From contig JANQPD010000039.1 in NCBI GenBank assembly GCA_028285465.1, forward strand, positions 40,721-104,720: DNA of 64,000 nucleotides, read 5' to 3'. The first letter of the stretch is position 1. Each line of letters starts with the position of its first letter. The notes beneath the pieces are model-generated. The model had not been told where the DNA came from. It saw only the letters and a list, made by a program, of their open reading frames with translations, and searched no databases. This DNA comes from Owenweeksia sp. Lineage in GTDB: Bacteria; Bacteroidota; Bacteroidia; Flavobacteriales; Schleiferiaceae. Shown piece by piece: positions 38,101 to 45,592 of this stretch. A program made the translations under genes and the position numbers.

Positions 38101-41100
38101 TGGAATACCTGAAAGGTCTGACTACAGCTCGTTACAATTACATCCGGTATGACTATGTGGATGCAAACGAAAACCCAATTGAAGAATGGATTCCTCAATC
38201 TATCCAGAAATACAATTACTCGTACTATTTCTGGCATCAAAAAGGTGAGTTTGATCAGGGAAAGGTAAATTATTCAGAGCCTGTAAACTTTGCAGCTATC
38301 TCGGAAGCTGCTTGTGTATACCCAAGATTGGACAATACGGAAAGCTTCAACTTCATTGATGACACGGATTACTTCTACTCGTCTGTCGTTGAGTACGAAT
38401 ATGACCGCTACGCGAATGTTCGGCGAGTGTTCAGAAATGGAAATACGGAAACAGGCCTGAGAACACTCAAAGATCAAGGCCTGGATTATTTGGACACCTC
38501 TGTGGATCCCCCTGTTTCCCATAATGTATTGGAATGGAATTACCCACTTCAGTTTACTGTAGATATTATTGCGATCATGGATTACTATTATCCGGGGCCA
38601 ACCACCACAGACATGGTAGGTCAGCTTTCCAGGCATCGGATCTATGTGAATGATACCACAGATGTAAATCTAAAGCGTCGTACAGATGTTGCTTCGTTAG
38701 ATGACCTGGGTCTTGCTCCGGATGAAATTCGTCACTATCGCAGCTTAACAGATTACAGTACAACTCTATTACAATACGATAAGTACGGAAATGTGAAGCG
38801 AGCGGACCTACCCAATTCGGCAGAATCGGATGCTCTTGCAATTATCTTGACATATGAGGCTACGTTGAATACGTATGTTACGCAGATGGAGCATTCCTAT
38901 ACGGACAAGGACAACGGTACAACGACACTTTCTTCAGAGACAACCAAGTTCAACTATGATCTGAAAACAGGCCTTTTGAGAAAGAAAGTGGATGCAAACG
39001 GTCATCCTATGGAATTCTATTATGATGGCTTCTATCGTCCGGAATACATCTACGGACCAAGAGAACTCGTAAGCGGACCGTACTCTGTTCGCTATGAATA
39101 TTTCGACCCATCTACCTTTACCGGTGTGCTTTCAAAAACAAATCTCCCCTGGGCAATTACTCGCCGGTACATGAACAATACACCTTCTTCGAATGGGTTA
39201 GGCGATTGGAATACGCCTTCGGATTACAGCCCGGCGAACATCACCAATGTAAATGTACTACATGCGGATAGCAGGAATAGAAATGTAGCATCGAAATTCA
39301 AGAGCGGTACCTTCTTGCGAAGCAGCGTGGTACTCGATGGATTGGGCAGAAATATTCAAACCAAGCAGGAGCTTTCCAAATACAATGGAACAAAGAATGA
39401 CTTGAGTTTCATGAGTTCCGGCTGGGCGGTGTATGACGATTGGAACCGTGCAGTGGAATCCTATCGTTATCAGGAATTAACCGGAGCATATACCGGTATT
39501 GCCATGCTCAAAGAGTTCCGGTTGCCGGCGAGCCCTATCCGGGATGGTTATAGCTCTTTCGACAAGTATGGGCGGGCTTTCCAAACCTATTCCATGAACG
39601 CGGAGCATGTAAATGCGTCGGGAACACCGTCCACTCAATTTACAGAAGTGGGTGCATTCCTTCAGTGGCAGATGGATAATGGTAAAAGGAGGTTAGTGGC
39701 TACGCAATACGTAGACGGAGCTCCTTATTCAGAAACGCGAACCTACATCAATGGCATAGGACAAGCCTACAAAGTTCAGGAAGGGGACGGTACCACTTTT
39801 ACAACCACCGAATATAGCTTGAACGCTATCAATGAAATGTTGAGCGTTAAGGATCCGATGGCCATTTCTACTTCGTATACCTACGATATGATGGGCCGTC
39901 CTGTTCAGGAGGTTCACGCAGATAAGGGGACAACAAATACGACCTACGACGATGCGGGGAACATCACCAAGATCAATATCGCGGGGAGACTTACTGGAAC
40001 GGTAGATATCTCATTCGAGTATATGTACAATCGCCTCACCAAAAAGACCTTCCCGGAGGCTAACAACATCAATAATGTGGAGATTGAATACGGGAAAACG
40101 GGAAGCACGGTAAATGGAGTAGGCCGGCCTATTCGCATCACGCAGGGCGGAACAGGCGGAGATGTATTGGTGGATGAATTCGCCTATGATGAAATGGGAA
40201 AGCTCGTGCGTGAGAATCGTACGATAGCCGTTCCAATGGCGGGAGAGTACAACTTCAAGACAGACTATGTGTATGATTCCTGGGGTCGACTCAATCATAT
40301 GCGTTATCCCGATGGAGAAGTGCTGACGTACAAGTATGCCGTAGGTGGCGAGCTGGAGAGCCTGGAAACATCTGAGGCATTCTACCAGGGATCTGAATAC
40401 ATTTCTGAAATTCAATATGAAGGGGACGGAAGAAGAAGTAAGATTGTCAATGGCAACGGAACTACGCAAGCGTATACGTACGACAATAAAACGGATATGC
40501 TTTCGGGAAGCATTTTGAAGACGTCAGTCAACAATGCAGCGCAAGCTCAACAGACGCTTCTGAATAAGACGTTCACGTATAATGCCAGTGGCAATATTGC
40601 TTCCATTAAGAATACGGCTGGAGTGTATCAGGGCATGGGAGGAAATTATGAGAATAACTACACCTACGACGCCTGGGATCGTTTGAGTTCTGCCAACGGA
40701 TTCATCAAGGGTCAGGGTTCGGATTATTGGGATAGTTATTCTTTGTCTATGACCTATGGGGCGGATGGACGAATTACCGATAAAGATCAATCCGTTACCA
40801 ATACCTCAGGTACAGTTCAACACCCGACAGCAGATTATGATCTGGATTACGTGTACACCGCAAATACTCACCAGCTAAAAACATTGACAGAAGTGGGAGG
40901 AGATGCCATTAGCTATAGCTATGACAAGCGTGGAAACCTGAAGGAGCGGATCAACAATACGAAGGCTTCCAAGTCAGAGTACTTCTTGTTTGATCATACC
41001 GATCGTATGATGGCGGTGCGTCAGAATGACGACACGGAAGTACACCATTATGTGTATGATGCGAATGGAACGCGCTTGATGAAGTCAACGGCTACCGACC

Positions 41101-42851
41101 GGGATTTCTATGTAAACAATGACGGAACACCGGATTGGGAATTAAGTCCGTACATTGTATATACGGGTCCGCATTACGTGTTCCAGGCGTACAGGAATTA
41201 TGTAGATGTGTCCAAGCATTACTTTGCTGACGGGCAACGTGTGGTAACGCGCATGGAATTGGAAGAACGCTTTTACCAGGCTCCTGGACATGAGCCGGGC
41301 GATGGGCCATTCTTTAACCAGTATGACCCGGATCAAACACAACTTCCGGGACCTGAAGCTGCTGCCCAAAACAATGTAGTATTAGACCAATGGGATGAGA
41401 TCGGAACCTGGGCCGGAGTAGAAGGCATGGAAGCGGAGTCCTTCAAGGGGGATCAAAGCCTGCCCATCTACCATCCGGTAGGTTGGACCCGCGGTGCTTG
41501 TTTTGAAGGAGGAACACGTTTCAATACCGATTTCTGTAATTGTATAGATGCAAACTATGACTACGGAACACCGGGTTACATCAATTGCATAGAGACTTTC
41601 CCCAATCTCTACTGGTATCATGTGGATTACATGGGGCATACGGAATACGTTACCGATTTGGCGGGTAGCCCCTACGAGTACTACTTCTACATGCCTTTTG
41701 GTGAAGTAGCCGTTGCTCAACACGCCAACAATGACGGGTATAGCAATCCATACCGTTTTGCTTCTGCAGAGCACGATCCGGAGACCGGATTTGTGTTAAT
41801 GGGCGCAAGATACTATGACCCGAAGGCGAGTATCTGGATCAGTGCGGATCCGTTGTCACATATGAGAGATTGGTTGACACCTTATAACTATGTTCGCAAC
41901 AACCCGATCATGTTTAGCGATCCGAGTGGGTTGTTGGATAAGAGGACAATGACTGGACCTGGTGATCCGCCGACAATGTCAATGGAGGTAAATGCGAAGA
42001 TAAGTCTGGCTGTGAAAATGGGATTCAATGTTTCGGCTTCGCAAAGAACAGATGATTATGGCCAATTCACTATAGATTACGAGATTACCACGGTAGATGG
42101 GGATCTAGTAGAACGAGGAAGGAGAAGTGGAGGTCCGGAAGACCGGTTGTATGCTTCACACAGCTTTGATTTCACCGAAGAAGGACCAATATCATTGCAT
42201 CCTAAAGAGATGTCTGATTGGTCCTTGGAAACATCACAGTCTGAAAACATTGAAGATATGCCTTCAGGAGGTGGTGCGATGGATATAGCCCAGACGGCTC
42301 TTGATATGGTAGGTCTTGTTCCAGTGGTCGGAGAGGCTGCAGATGTTATTAATGGAATTATTTATTTTGCACAAGGTGATTATGTCAATGGAGGTTTGAG
42401 CCTACTGTCAGCAATTCCTCTAATCGGTTGGGCTGGAAGTGCATTAAAGGGCGCAAACAAGGCAAACAAAGCCTATGAATCGTCAAGAGCTGCGATGAGA
42501 ACCGCTAGAGGAGTAACTAATGCTGTTCCAGGTCGATTAGCGCGAGTAGTTCCTGGAAACATTAGCAGTAAAACTCTAGGTGCTCCCGGTGCAAAAGATG
42601 TATTCGTAACAGCGGCTGATGATATCGCAGGAATGAACGCTAGACAAATAGCAAACCGACTTACAATTCCTAATAGTAGTTCTGGTTTTAAAATAATAGA
42701 ATTTAATACACCACGTATCGGTTTAGGTTCTCCAATAAATCGTACAAATCCTGGATTTGTTGGTTTTGGCAGAACAGCAGGAGGCGCAAGAGAATTTGTA
42801 ATTCCTAACCAAGTTATTCCTCGTGGTTCAAGCATTAAACTAGTAAGATGA
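32169..42851 (+). CDS. Giant SpvB/FG-GAP/Rhs polymorphic toxin with type-10-like C-terminal tip
   Basis: 3560 aa from ATG 32169 (MRTDISTRIAALMLCMIFLS, a signal-like N-terminus); an in-frame ATG at 32034 lies inside the previous gene. Order: N-terminal region; SpvB-like domain from ~residue 370 (TSFPIKLPQGRNGMTPALSI, GTGWLGVGWNI); FG-GAP/VCBS Asp-rich loops (DVNGDGIPDLVNNG near 764, DMNGDGYPDN, DFNGDGLPDF, DFTGDGLPDR, DMNGDNLPDL near 1790); YD repeats ~2250-2965; Rhs core with GARYYDPKASIWISADPLSH and NNPIMFSDPSGLL (~3212-3257). The variable tip has a hydrophobic pretoxin segment (LVPVVGEAADVINGIIYFAQ) and a final ~85-aa domain (FKIIEFNTPRIGLGSPINRT, GGAREFVIPN) that I associate with polymorphic toxin type 10. 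The immunity gene overlaps the stop. The delivery route is unclear because no T9SS tail is present. Confidence 0.9.
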   Translation: MRTDISTRIAALMLCMIFLSNDVVASVHAIYRGVPDVKNYVPKSEQEDDQDSDKKILSEIEIPAQSEDRSMEAPENPEVMPSIKVMFARERSALIGVSMKDPMGNPRDDFFSFELTAQEAAFYSHAKLKYKLRGARSSTSLAKSINDNPTFGATELEPFNEWVNGEDVVPISELRTGTNLMRFGLPVTTMMSVEIKDFEIELLQMEGEESTIIYLEEDRVEEDQNFTFVGGGAQLVKRYKASDLQVPSIPRDITNVTMGAHAYRLRSDAEIGGGLIGIAIDASRLPAGKSVRDVSTFYFNYETRGWIPVSSDSVHVDTETGVAINFVPMQPGSQYFNGIIKTPNMPESSANLSTSLGGIQPANPSAGLVGVSAPGISRTGEAATSFPIKLPQGRNGMTPALSINYNSDAGTGWLGVGWNIAVPKITVDTRWGVPKFPANVQEEVYLLNGESLAQEGEEKGNRIRLTGNPTPLPSRKTGTVQFFEKTRSSWRKIERKGNNPREYIWIVTMPDQSKFFYGTRNGTSPDASTTLFDETLAASNRNIVEWYLTKSIDRWGNTIEYFYDNTAVISSYENELLAGGQLRNLRKIVYTGYEKGEDTESGSYVIFFESSNGRVDAQVNMRYGFKVVNYHRLDQIIVQYGGVNNSTAGGVGTTEIRKYELVYNNNATTFHKNTLTDIIEKVGGSEFYRNTFEYHDAVYSFSGTPDVTLNVSSSALGGTLSGSINTGGSLGVGWGPTGNQAKRNYIAAGYAYSDANERVTNSIMDVNGDGIPDLVNNGTSSITYKAGRIDENGDYSLSADLVTLGTGSVVPSGAYQSYTTGDQVSINANVAITSSVSAGAGYAHNTTRTKTRGFLTDINGDGVIDWVNNGRTHFGYYDLSTDNVHFDASSIYSPNPIVNTQSVSAPPADAENSQPVRTVRSWKAPFDGTVNISSTAYLNSQSTDGVKLQIDHAEASSSGIEVAATALNASPGSVAMNATGISVSKGDYLFFRVEGNTEATYDLVNWDPEISYTSLSLFDANEVSYSTFKPNYEFALSGKDVLSFEGVQDVEVLFPNKTYSGLTDDVDFVVTLTRENSSGTTTEKYVQSLDGTLTSNTVQRGSFVSTTTSHLEDVLQTGGLTLGVDETLEIAFEVQARSNVRWSDINWRPTIKSTKSGVTNVLYPVVDLQFFGTPHKLIGERDISSFTSYSNVKITPYIKTAILNALPSGSGVYEGDFTVKTTSKYLNSFHFVVDKGLGTITWTSNDGITFSGSHILSLDSFLILDVATDLDAGAFWAEFTTDDPILAPVLEDNTTVYIQNISCSPTCSIASSVATVGEVYERTDGDALNSDVTGWGAFGWAGTSTTAIPIDELVALDYSDPSLQSDFNNLPNGSYADINTIASTYGIDPFSTTNLFRSFVPQRGEEVSDAHLSSIGSAGTEALDRFHMIFSTHSAVYQSHSSNVVLGIDPYSNEPEPDYVAINNYNRPATIIESSTVNQSWFVNGSFKTELGQTDQNALGVSGSYSTTYPFSELYSRGSHARSGNIDMNGDGYPDNVVYDKKKDKLSWQGTNRLGGFAGSSLEDFKKSRYISRNQFLSHGGVVGVGYTSQDQSTLLSAGLSGSFVNSKSTMENGIMDFNGDGLPDFYISSATDEFVTSSSSSLELGNGSSFMSADGLNFTGSASHNSGKTYSGSLSPGAKGGLFGFGFGVGTVYHPQELESYFVDFTGDGLPDRLTKDGNTWKINVNQGAQLTSSSTNMANSNIAIENMTESLIGRLNIGTAVGFTGAFVLGSATRTAADGSSESRAQFIDMNGDNLPDLVTYNDVGGYSLNIYYNQGGKANLLKTINNPLGGKINLSYKRVGNKYGLHDREIYNHQYDQYDWEPQVMWDMPHSKWVLASVEAKDGFNLVDGSQNDLDGSDSFITYFMYDGGMYSRREREFLGFTRIAQKSSRIAVDAGEGQIATKTPVSENNPHIEKWMITDFHEVKSIDPFERRELEYLKGLTTARYNYIRYDYVDANENPIEEWIPQSIQKYNYSYYFWHQKGEFDQGKVNYSEPVNFAAISEAACVYPRLDNTESFNFIDDTDYFYSSVVEYEYDRYANVRRVFRNGNTETGLRTLKDQGLDYLDTSVDPPVSHNVLEWNYPLQFTVDIIAIMDYYYPGPTTTDMVGQLSRHRIYVNDTTDVNLKRRTDVASLDDLGLAPDEIRHYRSLTDYSTTLLQYDKYGNVKRADLPNSAESDALAIILTYEATLNTYVTQMEHSYTDKDNGTTTLSSETTKFNYDLKTGLLRKKVDANGHPMEFYYDGFYRPEYIYGPRELVSGPYSVRYEYFDPSTFTGVLSKTNLPWAITRRYMNNTPSSNGLGDWNTPSDYSPANITNVNVLHADSRNRNVASKFKSGTFLRSSVVLDGLGRNIQTKQELSKYNGTKNDLSFMSSGWAVYDDWNRAVESYRYQELTGAYTGIAMLKEFRLPASPIRDGYSSFDKYGRAFQTYSMNAEHVNASGTPSTQFTEVGAFLQWQMDNGKRRLVATQYVDGAPYSETRTYINGIGQAYKVQEGDGTTFTTTEYSLNAINEMLSVKDPMAISTSYTYDMMGRPVQEVHADKGTTNTTYDDAGNITKINIAGRLTGTVDISFEYMYNRLTKKTFPEANNINNVEIEYGKTGSTVNGVGRPIRITQGGTGGDVLVDEFAYDEMGKLVRENRTIAVPMAGEYNFKTDYVYDSWGRLNHMRYPDGEVLTYKYAVGGELESLETSEAFYQGSEYISEIQYEGDGRRSKIVNGNGTTQAYTYDNKTDMLSGSILKTSVNNAAQAQQTLLNKTFTYNASGNIASIKNTAGVYQGMGGNYENNYTYDAWDRLSSANGFIKGQGSDYWDSYSLSMTYGADGRITDKDQSVTNTSGTVQHPTADYDLDYVYTANTHQLKTLTEVGGDAISYSYDKRGNLKERINNTKASKSEYFLFDHTDRMMAVRQNDDTEVHHYVYDANGTRLMKSTATDRDFYVNNDGTPDWELSPYIVYTGPHYVFQAYRNYVDVSKHYFADGQRVVTRMELEERFYQAPGHEPGDGPFFNQYDPDQTQLPGPEAAAQNNVVLDQWDEIGTWAGVEGMEAESFKGDQSLPIYHPVGWTRGACFEGGTRFNTDFCNCIDANYDYGTPGYINCIETFPNLYWYHVDYMGHTEYVTDLAGSPYEYYFYMPFGEVAVAQHANNDGYSNPYRFASAEHDPETGFVLMGARYYDPKASIWISADPLSHMRDWLTPYNYVRNNPIMFSDPSGLLDKRTMTGPGDPPTMSMEVNAKISLAVKMGFNVSASQRTDDYGQFTIDYEITTVDGDLVERGRRSGGPEDRLYASHSFDFTEEGPISLHPKEMSDWSLETSQSENIEDMPSGGGAMDIAQTALDMVGLVPVVGEAADVINGIIYFAQGDYVNGGLSLLSAIPLIGWAGSALKGANKANKAYESSRAAMRTARGVTNAVPGRLARVVPGNISSKTLGAPGAKDVFVTAADDIAGMNARQIANRLTIPNSSSGFKIIEFNTPRIGLGSPINRTNPGFVGFGRTAGGAREFVIPNQVIPRGSSIKLVR

Positions 42852-43132
42852 TGAAAATAGAATCAAATGAGACTATTCTTAAAGGTAGTTGGGTTTTCAA
42901 GGACGGGTCAATGACTAATGATTCCGTGAGTCAACGCATTGAAAATCTAATTACCAAATATCTAATTAAAATAGGAGAAGATAATAGCGGATGGAATAAG
43001 CTATATCGTGATCCAGAAGATAATCGCTACTGGGAATTAACATATCCAGAAAGCGAATCTCATGGTGGTGGAGCACCTCAATTAGAGTTTTTGTCTGAAC
43101 AACAAGCAAAGAATAAATATAAGCTTCCGTGA
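42848..43132 (+). CDS. Imm27-like immunity protein
   Basis: A 94-aa cytoplasmic protein whose ATG overlaps the toxin stop (ATGA), the usual coupling of toxin and immunity genes. The sequence fits Imm27: GSWVFKDGSM, SQRIENLITKYL, DNSGWNKLYRDPEDNRYWEL and TYPESESHGGGAPQLEFLS with a final 'A..KY'. It is predicted to neutralise the type-10-like tip of the preceding protein in the producing cell. The family call is from motif memory and quite specific; the interaction is inferred from position. Confidence 0.88.
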   Translation: MMKIESNETILKGSWVFKDGSMTNDSVSQRIENLITKYLIKIGEDNSGWNKLYRDPEDNRYWELTYPESESHGGGAPQLEFLSEQQAKNKYKLP

Positions 43133-43233
43133 AATTTATAGAGACATATCGTTGGTAACGTAGTAAAATAGGGTATAGTCGTTGTTACTTGTACTAACTC
43201 GTTAGAAATTAATAAAGATCATTATCCAATAAA

Positions 43234-43341
43234 ATGAGGAAGGAAATAATCAAATGGGTTATTCCCTTTTTTGATGGAATGAAGTCGCTTCAATCTCGGT
43301 ACTGTCTCACTTTAGTGGGTGGAGAATGGATACATTTGTAA
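43234..43341 (+). pseudogene. Small ORF, possible remnant of an orphan immunity gene
   Basis: A 35-residue ORF (MRKEIIKWVIPFFDGMKSLQ through LVGGEWIHL), 101 nt after Imm27. Its composition looks coding (several aromatic and charged residues), but it is far shorter than an immunity protein. A second coding-like piece in another frame follows at once (43391-43510), which suggests a single frameshifted gene. Confidence 0.35.
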
Positions 43342-43390
43342 TAAACTGAAAATCAGTATTTAAAATTTAAAAGATGAAGAAGCAGAAACA

Positions 43391-43510
43391 ATGACTGATA
43401 TAAGTAGAGAAGTTGATAGAAGTGAATGGAGCAAGTATCCAATTAAGGGTGTAGTAAAGAACAAACAAGGATATTGGGAATGGGTGGATTCAACCGTTGT
43501 AAATCAATAG
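43391..43510 (+). pseudogene. Gene tail remnant
   Basis: A 39-residue ORF (MTDISREVDRSEWSKYPIKG through YWEWVDSTVVNQ); the frame is open 9 codons before the ATG (LKDEEAET). The high charge and aromatic content look like the C-terminus of a small cytoplasmic protein. With 43234-43341 it probably represents one decayed gene in the immunity-gene position. Confidence 0.4.
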
Positions 43511-43629
43511 TTCTTCTTACTTCGTGCCTGGCGTTTTTGTCTTCATGTGTTCAGAAGGAATTTCATCACTCTTTTAACCTGGTTCATCACAAAGTCCCAC
43601 CCAGCTTGCTTTTCATGACTCCTTTCTGA
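43480..43629 (+). pseudogene. Truncated lipoprotein start
   Basis: An ORF beginning MGGFNRCKSIVLLTSCLAFL with lipobox LSSC, overlapping the previous remnant in a different frame. After ~8 mature residues it runs straight into the repeat block carrying the operator-like site and stops. The signal peptide looks genuine and the body has been lost, consistent with a recombination junction where block B was joined in. Confidence 0.45.
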
Positions 43630-43675
43630 TTTAATTCGCAGAAACCACCACTAGTCCTGATGCCAAAAGGGTAAA
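43555..43675 (+). repeat. Upstream block B, shared with 30313-30435
   Basis: The second copy of the ~120-bp promoter/leader block. Shared runs include GCTTTTCATGACTC, CTGATTTAATTCGCAGAAAC and CCTGATGCCAAAA. Its left edge falls within the truncated lipoprotein ORF, giving a visible junction. Confidence 0.8.
43562..43590. promoter_or_regulatory. LytTR-like operator: TTCATCAC-N13-TTCATCAC
   Basis: TTCATCAC at 43562-43569 and 43583-43590, 21 bp apart and followed by AAAG, about 150 bp upstream of the secreted-protein gene at 43744. It has the same architecture and trailing bases as 30321 and 48629. Confidence 0.55.
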
Positions 43676-43743
43676 CTTCTTGCCATAACTATTATAGTGG
43701 AACACGTATAGTTGAGAACTTAATCTTATCAAAAAAATCGTTT

Positions 43744-45303
43744 ATGAAATACTTGTTGCTTAGTCGTACTATGTCCATCTTGTTGTGCTGTATGGCTTGT
43801 TATGCGCCCACAATGGCTCAACTTTCCTTTAAGGTAGAAGAGACTTATAACTGGGAATTTAAGGGAAGGTCAAGCGATCAATGGCCAGAGATTTTAGGAC
43901 ATGGAGACAATTATATTGTTACACAATGTATACGGCCTAAAAGCTTTAAGGGCTTTATTCCCTTTATTGAAAAACGATCCATATCAACAGGTGAATTGTT
44001 CTATAAGGTTGAATTTAAGACCAGTAAGTTCCGTAAGCTTCGTATTTTTCATGAGGACACGTATTTTGAAAACGGAAATACGCACTTGCTCTATAGAACC
44101 AAGAAAGAAGATGGTGACTCTTTGTATTTACTAGACTATGTTATTACGGCAAACGGAGCGTTACAGGAGCCACGGGTGCTTATTGCAGGATGGATGGAAG
44201 ACGATAAGGATAGTCCTACCATGACCTTCTCCTGGAATGAAACACGCTCAGGCTTAACCGCAATGGCTACTCAAAAGGGTAAGAAAGGAAAGATTATATA
44301 CCGGAGAAGAACGTTTGATGCACAGCTACACCTCATAAAATCAAAAACCTTCACGGGTGAGGCTCCCTTTGGAAATGTGCGCATCATAGAATACCAGGAA
44401 CTCCATAATGCGGGTTACTTACTCACCTTTACCAAACAAGGAAAAGGAGGAATGCTTAGCATGCTACGTATAAATGACGCAGAAATGAAAGCAACAAACG
44501 TCCGTGTTCAACATCCCCATATTTCAGGGCTAACGATTCATAAACAAGGGGAAAACGTTTATTTATCGTATTTGAGTTTTAAGGATAAGAACCGCAAAAG
44601 TATACAAGGGTATCATGCCTCACTTGTTTCCTTTGAGGGAAATCAAAAATGGGTGACCAATTATGCCTTTGATGAGGAATTTCTGGATTTTGTAGATAGC
44701 TTTGATAATTGGATACATAAAGATCGTGGCCGCTTCAGCATTAAGCAGATCGTAGAACACCCAAAAGGAGGGCATGTGATTACCTTGCATAAAACATATG
44801 CATTAGAAACAAATTATTCAGTTATGCCTTCTTACAATTCCAATGATCATGTTCTCTTGTATGTCAATCAAGCGAATGAGGTTAAGTGGGTTCGGTTTAT
44901 TCCGGCTCGCGTATCTACGACAAATATATCACAACTGAATAACCTGACGGGCTTTACCCCTGATGGAGCATATGTTTCGTTTATTCTTAATAATGCAAAA
45001 AATACCCAGGACTGGAACACTGGTAGTACTAAGGTGAGACTGTTGAAACGGTATGCCATTACAGCTGCTATGATTCCCCCGGATGGTGAGATCAACTTTA
45101 AAAATGTATATCAAGAGGAGCTTCAGCCTCTTGTGCCAGCGACCTCTAATATGTCTAGAATAAGTCCGGATTCGAGAGAATATTATATGTTTCGTATCGC
45201 TTCCGGCTGGAACTCACAACTGGTCAAAGTCTCCATCAGTGGGCTTGAACCAGATGGGGAAGATCCAGTTTATGAGCTGCTGAAGTATGGTCGGCAAGAA
45301 TAA
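43744..45303 (+). CDS. Secreted protein of unknown family
   Basis: A 519-aa protein with signal peptide MKYLLLSRTMSILLCCMACY ending TMAQ. The body is beta-rich with repeated 'W.....G....G..I' units (WPEILGHGDNYIVTQCI, GGHVITLHKTYALETNYS), suggestive of a WD/propeller-like fold, but no family is evident. There is no T9SS sorting domain; it ends DPVYELLKYGRQE. A fragment at 48888-49028 is homologous to its C-terminus, so a paralogue once stood nearby. Block B with a LytTR-like site lies just upstream, so it is probably regulated with the gene at 30523. The adjacent convergent gene encodes a LytTR regulator. Confidence 0.75.
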   Translation: MKYLLLSRTMSILLCCMACYAPTMAQLSFKVEETYNWEFKGRSSDQWPEILGHGDNYIVTQCIRPKSFKGFIPFIEKRSISTGELFYKVEFKTSKFRKLRIFHEDTYFENGNTHLLYRTKKEDGDSLYLLDYVITANGALQEPRVLIAGWMEDDKDSPTMTFSWNETRSGLTAMATQKGKKGKIIYRRRTFDAQLHLIKSKTFTGEAPFGNVRIIEYQELHNAGYLLTFTKQGKGGMLSMLRINDAEMKATNVRVQHPHISGLTIHKQGENVYLSYLSFKDKNRKSIQGYHASLVSFEGNQKWVTNYAFDEEFLDFVDSFDNWIHKDRGRFSIKQIVEHPKGGHVITLHKTYALETNYSVMPSYNSNDHVLLYVNQANEVKWVRFIPARVSTTNISQLNNLTGFTPDGAYVSFILNNAKNTQDWNTGSTKVRLLKRYAITAAMIPPDGEINFKNVYQEELQPLVPATSNMSRISPDSREYYMFRIASGWNSQLVKVSISGLEPDGEDPVYELLKYGRQE

Positions 45304-45357
45304 TACGTTGTTTTCCACATAACACTAGCACAGAAAGATATTTCCTTAAGTTACACG

Positions 45358-45386
45358 TTCCAATCTCAACGGTGTTGAGATTGGAA
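45358..45386. terminator. 13-bp perfect hairpin
   Basis: TTCCAATCTCAAC pairs perfectly with GTTGAGATTGGAA around GGT, 55 nt after the stop of the secreted protein. It lacks a T-run, so it may be a stability element or a factor-binding palindrome rather than a strict terminator. Confidence 0.5.
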
Positions 45387-45538
45387 AATAGATTACGAGC
45401 CTGGACACGGATTACAAACCCGCACCTACTTTTGAGTTGTGCGATAACCAAAGAGTTTTAAACGGGCAATATAGGCGTCAGAGCACTCAATGGTAAACAT
45501 GCCATTCCTTTAAATCAAACCATACTACTTAAAATGCC

Positions 45539-45570
45539 GGAGGCCACTCTAGATAGAGTGGCCTCTTTTA
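45539..45570. terminator. Intrinsic terminator between convergent genes
   Basis: GAGGCCACTCT - AGAT - AGAGTGGCCTC, an 11-bp perfect stem followed by TTTTA and preceded by an A-rich stretch. It lies 23 nt from the stop of the minus-strand LytTR regulator and can serve both strands. Confidence 0.85.
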
Positions 45571-45592
45571 TGAAACATAAGCTGCGTACAGG

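Noticed and set aside
45358..45386. Perfect hairpin considered as a small RNA or mobile-element end
   Set aside because: No promoter, no partner inverted repeat and no target duplication seen; recorded only as a hairpin.
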